Part shown: positions 58,836 through 64,000 of the stretch, in pieces
Position numbering within the stretch: position 1 is the stretch's first letter
Layout: the number at the start of each line of letters is the position of its first letter
Source of the DNA: Streptomyces avidinii
GTDB taxonomy: Bacteria > Actinomycetota > Actinomycetes > Streptomycetales > Streptomycetaceae
Direction: 5' to 3'
DNA length: 64,000 bases
NCBI RefSeq assembly: GCF_014650695.1
Contig: NZ_BMVL01000019.1
Location: 78,936-142,935, forward strand
Notes under the pieces: model-generated
Database searches by the model: none
What the model was told of the DNA's origin: nothing
What the model saw: only the letters and a program-made list of their open reading frames with translations
Made by a program: the position numbers and the translations under genes

Positions 58836-60641
58836 GTGTCCGGGCGCATCGAGGATTACGCACTGATCGGGGACATGCAGACCGCAGCACTGGTCTGCCG
58901 GGACGGAGCGGTGGACTGGCTCTGCCTGCCACGCTTCGACTCGCATGCCGTGTTCGCGAGCATTCTCGGCACCGAGGATCACGGGTTCTGGCGGATCGGC
59001 CCGTCGTTCCCGGCGGGCACCGAGGCCCCCCGTGCGACCCGCCGCCGCTACCGCGGTGACTCGCTGGTGCTGGAGTCGGAGTGGGACACCCCGCGCGGGA
59101 GGGTCCGCGTGATCGACTTCATGCCGCCCCGCGAGGACCACGCACCGCAGCTGATCCGCATCGTGGAGGGCATCAGCGGTCGCGTGCCGATGCGTTCGGC
59201 GCTGCGGATGCGTTTCAGCTACGGGCGGGTCGTGCCCTGGGTGCACAAGGTCGACGGGCGCACCGTGGCCGTCGCCGGTCCCGACTCCGTCTGGCTGGAC
59301 GCCGACGCGCAGACCTACGGCAAGGACCTGACGACGTACTCCGACTTCACCGTCGGGCCCGGCGACCGGAAGGCCTTCAGCATCAGCTGGCAGCCCTCGC
59401 ACCGCGACGCGCCCGAGACCCCCGACGCCGAGGCGGCCCTGGAGTCGACCACCGACTTCTGGCGCGACTGGGTCGACCAGTGCACGTACCACGGGCCCTA
59501 CCGGGAGGCCGTGATCCGCTCCCTGATCACCCTCAAGGCCCTCACGTACGGCCCCACGGGCGGGATCGTCGCCGCGCCCACCACCTCACTCCCCGAGGAG
59601 ATCGGCGGGGTCCGGAACTGGGACTACCGCTACACCTGGCTGCGGGACGCGGCCATCACCCTCTCCTCGCTGCTGCGCACCGGCTACCGCGAGGAGGCCC
59701 GCGCCTGGCGCGAGTGGCTGCTGCGCGCGGTCGCCGGCGACCCGGAGAACCTCCAGATCATGTACGGGATCGCGGGCGAGCGGGAGCTCGGCGAGACCGA
59801 GCTGGACTGGCTGCCCGGCTACGAGAACTCCCGCCCGGTCCGCGTCGGCAACGGCGCCGCGGGCCAGCTCCAGCTCGACGTGTACGGCGAGGTCACCGAG
59901 GCCCTGCACCTGGGCCACATGACCGGGCTCGCCCGTAGCGACTACGCCTCGCTCCTCCAGCTCAAGCTGATCCGCTACCTGGAGACCCACTGGGACCAGC
60001 CGGACGAGGGCATCTGGGAGGTGCGCGGCCCGCGCCGCCACTTCGTGCACTCGAAGGTGATGGCCTGGGTGGCCGTGGACCGCACGATCAAGCTGATCGA
60101 GAGCGGCGACGCGGACGGCCCGCTGGAGCGGTGGCGCGAACTGCGCGACGAGATCCACCAGGACGTGTGCGAGAAGGGCTACGACAAGGAACGCAACACC
60201 TTCACCCAGTCCTACGGGTCGAAGGAGCTCGACGCCTCCCTGCTGCTGATTCCGCAGATGGGCTTCCTGCCGCCGGACGACAAGCGGGTCATCGGCACCA
60301 TCGAGGCGATCCAGCGCGAGCTGTCCACGCCCGACGGTTTCATCCTGCGCTACCCGACGGCGGGCGAGGAGGCCGGCGTGGACGGCCTGGAGGGCGACGA
60401 GGGGGCCTTCCTGGCCTGCTCGTTCTGGATGGCCGACGACCTGGCGATGATCGGCCGGGTCGACGAGGCGCGGCGGCTGTTCGAACGGCTGCTGTCGCTC
60501 CGCAACGACCTGGGCCTGCTGGCGGAGGAGTGGGACCCGCGGCTGCAGCGCCAGGTCGGGAACTTCCCGCAGGCCTTCAGCCACGTTCCGCTGATCGACA
60601 CGGCCCTGCGGCTGACGGCCAGCGGGGCGTACGGGGGCTAG
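58836..60641 (+). CDS. Glycoside hydrolase family 15 protein (trehalase/glucoamylase-like)
   Basis: A 601-residue enzyme. G-R-I-E-D-Y-A-L-I-G-D-M-Q-T-A-A-L-V begins a beta-sandwich domain; the (alpha/alpha)6 catalytic domain includes W-D-Y-R-Y-T-W-L-R-D-A-A (about 260-271) and the late E-E-W-D-P-R-L-Q-R-Q-V-G-N-F-P-Q-A-F-S-H with a catalytic Glu. GH15 members of this type in actinobacteria are often trehalases; glucoamylase or oligosaccharide activity is the alternative. The GTG at 58836 has GGAG six bases upstream. No signal peptide, so it acts in the cytoplasm. A terminator follows directly. Confidence 0.88.
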   Translation: MSGRIEDYALIGDMQTAALVCRDGAVDWLCLPRFDSHAVFASILGTEDHGFWRIGPSFPAGTEAPRATRRRYRGDSLVLESEWDTPRGRVRVIDFMPPREDHAPQLIRIVEGISGRVPMRSALRMRFSYGRVVPWVHKVDGRTVAVAGPDSVWLDADAQTYGKDLTTYSDFTVGPGDRKAFSISWQPSHRDAPETPDAEAALESTTDFWRDWVDQCTYHGPYREAVIRSLITLKALTYGPTGGIVAAPTTSLPEEIGGVRNWDYRYTWLRDAAITLSSLLRTGYREEARAWREWLLRAVAGDPENLQIMYGIAGERELGETELDWLPGYENSRPVRVGNGAAGQLQLDVYGEVTEALHLGHMTGLARSDYASLLQLKLIRYLETHWDQPDEGIWEVRGPRRHFVHSKVMAWVAVDRTIKLIESGDADGPLERWRELRDEIHQDVCEKGYDKERNTFTQSYGSKELDASLLLIPQMGFLPPDDKRVIGTIEAIQRELSTPDGFILRYPTAGEEAGVDGLEGDEGAFLACSFWMADDLAMIGRVDEARRLFERLLSLRNDLGLLAEEWDPRLQRQVGNFPQAFSHVPLIDTALRLTASGAYGG

Positions 60642-60643
60642 GC

Positions 60644-60675
60644 AACCCGCGACTCGCCGGGGCCGCGGGTTTTCT
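60644..60675 (+). terminator. Terminator behind the GH15 gene
   Basis: AACCCGCG (60644-60651) pairs with CGCGGGTT (60664-60671), followed by TTCT, two bases after the stop codon of the GH15 gene. It is a typical intrinsic terminator. Confidence 0.75.
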
Positions 60676-60749
60676 CGCCGCGCCCCGGTGATCGTCCCCG
60701 CCTACCCTGGAAGGGTCCTATGCCCTCCCTCCGGTGGAAGGGGGCAGCC

Positions 60750-62132
60750 ATGGCTCCCCTGTCGAAAGCGGGCACGGCCCTGACCGCGCTCCGCGAGGAT
60801 CTGTCCGGCGAGGTCTTCGCCCCGGAGGATCCGGGGTACGACGAGGCCCGGACCCTCTTCAACGCGATGATCGACCGCAGACCCGCCGTCATCGCCCAGT
60901 GCGAGAGCACCGCGGACGTGATCACGGCGGTGCGTTTCGCGAGGGAACTGGACCTGAACATCGCCGTGCGCGGCGGCGGGCACAGCGTGGCCGGGATGTC
61001 CCTCAACGACGGCGGTCTCGTCGTGGACCTGCGGCGGATGCACGAGGTGACGGTCCATCCGGCCGCCGGGGCCGTGCACATCGAGGGCGGGGCCACCATG
61101 AGCCACCTGGACCGGGCCTGCGAGCCCTACGGGCTGGCGACCACCGGCGGCCGGGCCTCCACCACCGGCGTCGGCGGCTACGTCCTGGGCGGCGGCAGCG
61201 GCTGGCTGGACCGGAAGTTCGGCCTGGCGGTGGACAACCTGCTCGGCGTGGACCTGGTCACCGCCGAGGGCGAACTGATCCACGCGACGGCCGAGGAGCA
61301 CCCCGAACTCTTCTGGGGGCTGCACGGCGGCGGCGGCAACTTCGGCATCGCCACGTCGCTGACCCTGCGGCTGTACGAACTGCCCGCCATGTCGATCGCG
61401 CTCGTGCTGTACCTGCCGGAGCGCGGGCCCGAGGTGGTCCGTACGTACCGGGACGTCATCGAGGCGGCACCGCCCGAGGCCTCCGGCGCGGCCCTCTACC
61501 TGACCGGCCCGCCCGAGGAGTTCGTCCCGCCGCACCTGGTCGGCCGGCTGGTGGCCGGCGCGCTGCTGACGTACGCGGGCCCCGAGGAGGAGATGCGCAG
61601 GCTGGCCGAGCCGCTGCTGGCCGTCCCGCACGAGGCCGAGATCGTCACGGCCATCCCGTACGCCGATCTCCAGTGCATGATCGACGACCCGCCGGGCATG
61701 CGGAACTACTGGTCCGCCGAGTACCTCACCGGTTGCCCGGACGCGTTCGTGGACGCCTTCTGCGCCCGCGCCGAGACCATGCCGGTACCGACCGGCACCC
61801 AGCACCTGGTCTTCCCGCAGGGCGGCGCCGTGGCCTCCGGCCCCGCCGAGTACCCGGTGCCGTACCGCGACGCGCCGTGGGCGGTGCACCCGTTCGGGAT
61901 CTGGGAGGACGCGGCCGACGACGAGCGCTGCCGGCAGTGGGTCAAGGACGTCCGCGCCGACGCCCGGCCGTGGAGCACCGGCGCGGTCTACCTCAACTTC
62001 ACCGGCGACGAGGGACCCCAGCGGCTGGTCGCGGGCATGGGCGGCGAGAACATGCTGCGGCTGGGCGCGTTGAAGCGCCGGTACGATCCCGACAACATCT
62101 TCCGCTTCAACCACAACATCCGGCCCGCCTGA
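60750..62132 (+). CDS. FAD-binding (BBE-like) oxidoreductase
   Basis: A 460-residue flavoprotein of the berberine-bridge-enzyme/VAO family. R-G-G-G-H78-S-V-A-G carries the His that binds FAD covalently. The second anchor, normally Cys in G-V-C-P-T-V-G, is Ala136 here (G-R-A-S-T-T-G-V-G-G), so the flavin should be singly attached. The C-terminus has the BBE block (R-Y-D-P-D-N-I-F-R-F-N-H-N-I). The ATG at 60750 has GAAGGGGG upstream. Substrates of this group are sugars, alkaloid-like or phenolic compounds; none can be named. A PucR regulator follows. Confidence 0.9.
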   Translation: MAPLSKAGTALTALREDLSGEVFAPEDPGYDEARTLFNAMIDRRPAVIAQCESTADVITAVRFARELDLNIAVRGGGHSVAGMSLNDGGLVVDLRRMHEVTVHPAAGAVHIEGGATMSHLDRACEPYGLATTGGRASTTGVGGYVLGGGSGWLDRKFGLAVDNLLGVDLVTAEGELIHATAEEHPELFWGLHGGGGNFGIATSLTLRLYELPAMSIALVLYLPERGPEVVRTYRDVIEAAPPEASGAALYLTGPPEEFVPPHLVGRLVAGALLTYAGPEEEMRRLAEPLLAVPHEAEIVTAIPYADLQCMIDDPPGMRNYWSAEYLTGCPDAFVDAFCARAETMPVPTGTQHLVFPQGGAVASGPAEYPVPYRDAPWAVHPFGIWEDAADDERCRQWVKDVRADARPWSTGAVYLNFTGDEGPQRLVAGMGGENMLRLGALKRRYDPDNIFRFNHNIRPA

Positions 62133-62167
62133 CGATGGAGACGGTTCGGCCGGTAGCGTCCCGCGAT

Positions 62168-63787
62168 ATGGAAAACCAGGGCGGGATCACGGTTCAGCGG
62201 GCACTGGAGCTGCCGGGGCTGCGCGGCGGCCTGCCGGAGGTGGTGGCCTGCGCCGACCGCCTGGGCCGGACCGTCCGCTGGGTGCACGCGGGCGAGGTGC
62301 CCAACATCGCCTCCCTGCTCAAGGGCGGCGAGCTGCTGCTGACCACGGGCCTGGGACTCGGCACCCGGCCGGCCGAGCAGCGCGCCTTCGTACGCCGCCT
62401 CGCGGACCGGGGCATCGCCGCCCTGGTGGTGGAACTCGGCCCGCGCTTCAGCCGGCTGCCGGCGACGATCGTGGAGACCGCGCGCACGGCGGGGCTGCCC
62501 CTGGTCCAGCTGCACCGGGAGGTCGCGTTCGTGGCGGTCACGGAGGAGGTGCACACCGAGATCGTCAACCACCACTACGCCCTGCTCCAGCGGGCCGAGG
62601 AGGTCCACCGGCGCTGTACGGAGGCCCTGCTGGGCGGTGGGGGCATCCCTCAGGTCCTGCGGATCCTGGCCGACTTCACCGGGAACCCGGTCTTCCTGGA
62701 GACCCCCGACGGCCAGCTCCTGTACGCGGCCGGCAGCACGGCCGCGGACGCGGGCGCCGACCCGCTCCAGGTGTGGGAGGGCCTGCGGAGCCACCGCGAG
62801 GCCGAGCCCTCCGCGAACACGGTGGTGGTCGACGTACCGGGCGGCGGCCACGGCACCGGATCGGTCCGGGCCCGGGTCGTCCTGGTCGGGGTCTCGGCCC
62901 CGCTGCTCCCGGTGCACCGGATGGCGGCCGAACGCACGGCCGGCGTCCTCGCCGTCGTCCTGATGCAGGCGCGGCAGGAGGAGGAGCTGGCGGCGCGCGG
63001 CCGCGGCGACTTCCTGACGGACCTCGCGGAGGGGCGCATCTCGGCGGAGGACGCCCCGGCGCAGGCCCGCGTCCTGGGCTTCAGGCCCGGCGGCGGGCCG
63101 CTGCTGCCCGTGGTCATGCGGCTCTCCTCGGACCTCGGCCCGTCGGGCAACTGGGCGGTGCTGGCGCGCGCGGTGCTGGAGGAGCTGTCGTCCGTCGGGG
63201 TGCCGGTCCTACTGGGCGTCCGCCCGGTCGAGGGCCGGGTTCCGCTACTGGTCTCCCTGCGCGCGGAGTCGGAGCGCACGGCGGTGGCCGACCGGGTCTC
63301 GGCCGCGCTGCGGGCGGGCGTCGAACGTGCGGGCCTGGAGCGGGCCGACGCCCCGCCGGCCGTGGTCGTCGGCGTCGCGGGGGGCTGGGCGGCCGCCTCG
63401 GCGGGCCTGCGCCATGCCGCGGAGACCGCGACGGCCGCGCACGGGCTGCCGGCCCGCCCCTGGTACGACGCCCAGCGCCTCGACATCGACCTGCTGCTGT
63501 GGCGGCTGCGCGAGCACCCCGACCTGGCGGCCTTCGTGGAGCGCGCGATCGGACCGCTGCGCACGCACGACACGGCCTCGCGGCCGCCGTTGCTGCCCAC
63601 GTTGGAGACGTACCTGGCCCATGCGGGCCGCAAGGCGGAGACGGCCCGTGAGCTCCACCTGAACCGGCAGACGCTGTACAACCGGCTGGCCCGCATCTCG
63701 GAGCTCCTGGGCACGGACCTGGACGACCCCGAGACGGTCCTCTCCCTCAGCCTGGCCCTCCGCGCCCGCCGCCACACGACTTCCTGA
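62168..63787 (+). CDS. PucR-family transcriptional regulator
   Basis: A 539-residue regulator. Residues 8-130 are the PucR ligand-binding domain (A-G-E-V-P-N-I-A-S-L-L-K-G-G-E-L-L-L-T-T-G), the centre a GGDEF-like/CdaR-type region, and the end the PucR HTH: L-L-P-T-L-E-T-Y-L-A, N-R-Q-T-L-Y-N-R-L-A-R-I. PucR proteins activate purine or amine catabolism and related genes. An ATG 33 bases earlier (62135, 3 bp behind the oxidoreductase stop) is the alternative start. It may control the oxidoreductase gene. Confidence 0.88.
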   Translation: MENQGGITVQRALELPGLRGGLPEVVACADRLGRTVRWVHAGEVPNIASLLKGGELLLTTGLGLGTRPAEQRAFVRRLADRGIAALVVELGPRFSRLPATIVETARTAGLPLVQLHREVAFVAVTEEVHTEIVNHHYALLQRAEEVHRRCTEALLGGGGIPQVLRILADFTGNPVFLETPDGQLLYAAGSTAADAGADPLQVWEGLRSHREAEPSANTVVVDVPGGGHGTGSVRARVVLVGVSAPLLPVHRMAAERTAGVLAVVLMQARQEEELAARGRGDFLTDLAEGRISAEDAPAQARVLGFRPGGGPLLPVVMRLSSDLGPSGNWAVLARAVLEELSSVGVPVLLGVRPVEGRVPLLVSLRAESERTAVADRVSAALRAGVERAGLERADAPPAVVVGVAGGWAAASAGLRHAAETATAAHGLPARPWYDAQRLDIDLLLWRLREHPDLAAFVERAIGPLRTHDTASRPPLLPTLETYLAHAGRKAETARELHLNRQTLYNRLARISELLGTDLDDPETVLSLSLALRARRHTTS

Positions 63788-63950
63788 CGCCGTCCTCGCA
63801 CCGCTCGGCGCCGGCGCGCCTCCCGGGCTTCGGGCGGCTTCGCCGAACTCCGTCCGGCGAAGCCCGGGCGGGGTCTCTCCGCCGTGAGCGGGCCGGGCCG
63901 GTGACCGGGGCCCTGCGGGGCTCGTCCCCCACCCGCCCTTCCACCGTTCC

Positions 63951-63997
63951 CCGGGCTCTGCCCGGACCCGCGCCTCGATCGCCGGCGAGGCTGAAAG
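63951..63997. repeat. Dispersed intergenic repeat copy
   Basis: CCGGGCTCTGCCCGGACCCG followed by CGCCTCGATCGCCGGCGAGG is nearly the same as bases 6070-6113, with one change (A to G in CTCAATC). It lies behind the PucR gene at the right edge of the window. Its inner CCGGGCTCTGCCCGG is itself palindromic. Confidence 0.75.
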
Positions 63998-64000
63998 GGC

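Overview
The window is a high-GC actinobacterial chromosome segment, almost certainly Streptomyces. Evidence: third codon positions are overwhelmingly G or C, GTG starts are common, there is a SepF-like protein, a C-di-cysteine-free Streptomyces-type LAETG sorting signal, a streptogrisin, an Rpf/LysM protein and an FxSxx-COOH (fxs) locus. The gene order dnaE2 / sepF-like / der-plsC-cmk-tyrA / rluB-scpB-scpA-parA / ald / pyrG is a conserved core Streptomyces arrangement (recalled, not searched).

Layout. 1-5.9 kb: end of a sortase-anchored surface protein, a secreted lipase, and an SOS mutasome pair (ImuB-like Y-family protein plus DnaE2) behind a LexA-type box. 5.9-6.6 kb: gene-free, repeat-rich DNA with a two-block inverted repeat and direct repeats. 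6.6-10.5 kb: amidohydrolase plus NCS1 permease, divergent from a TetR regulator with a palindromic operator between them. 10.8-11.7 kb: alpha/beta hydrolase.

12.0-22.3 kb is the most unusual part: a 54-residue FxsA peptide ending F-N-S-A-L, the radical SAM maturase FxsB, an AAC(3)-type acetyltransferase, the TIR-like FxsC, and a 1329-residue FxsT (ParA-like NTPase, TIR-like, NB-ARC, TPR), followed by a membrane protein with two SLATT-like modules and, convergently, a small SLOG-like nucleotide-binding protein. The RiPP part belongs to a known family, but the combination of a cyclophane peptide with TIR, STAND, SLATT and SLOG parts looks like a signalling or conflict (anti-phage-like) system whose function is not established.

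22.4-36.5 kb: streptogrisin-type protease, DUF1684 and DUF5685 proteins (the latter with a striking cysteine-rich tail), SepF-like SflA, glutaryl-CoA dehydrogenase-like enzyme, DHA2 exporter, GT-C mannosyltransferase-like protein, PAP2 protein, WYL regulator, MTB12-like secreted protein, Rpf/LysM protein and two uncharacterised proteins. 36.5-42.8 kb: der, plsC, cmk, tyrA, a decayed yidB, DUF952, a Rieske lipoprotein and a nucleotidyltransferase. 42.8-46.9 kb: a tightly overlapping pnuC-nadR-nrtR-ADP-ribosylglycohydrolase-nucleotidyltransferase operon for NAD salvage and turnover with a candidate NrtR operator. 47.1-52.2 kb: parA, an RHH protein, scpA, scpB and rluB (chromosome organisation plus rRNA modification). 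52.6-64 kb: ald, a STAND/TPR protein, a Nudix hydrolase, pyrG, a GH15 enzyme, a flavin oxidoreductase and a PucR regulator.

No rRNA, tRNA, CRISPR array, integrase or recognisable transposase was seen. All family names come from motif recognition and memory, not from searches.
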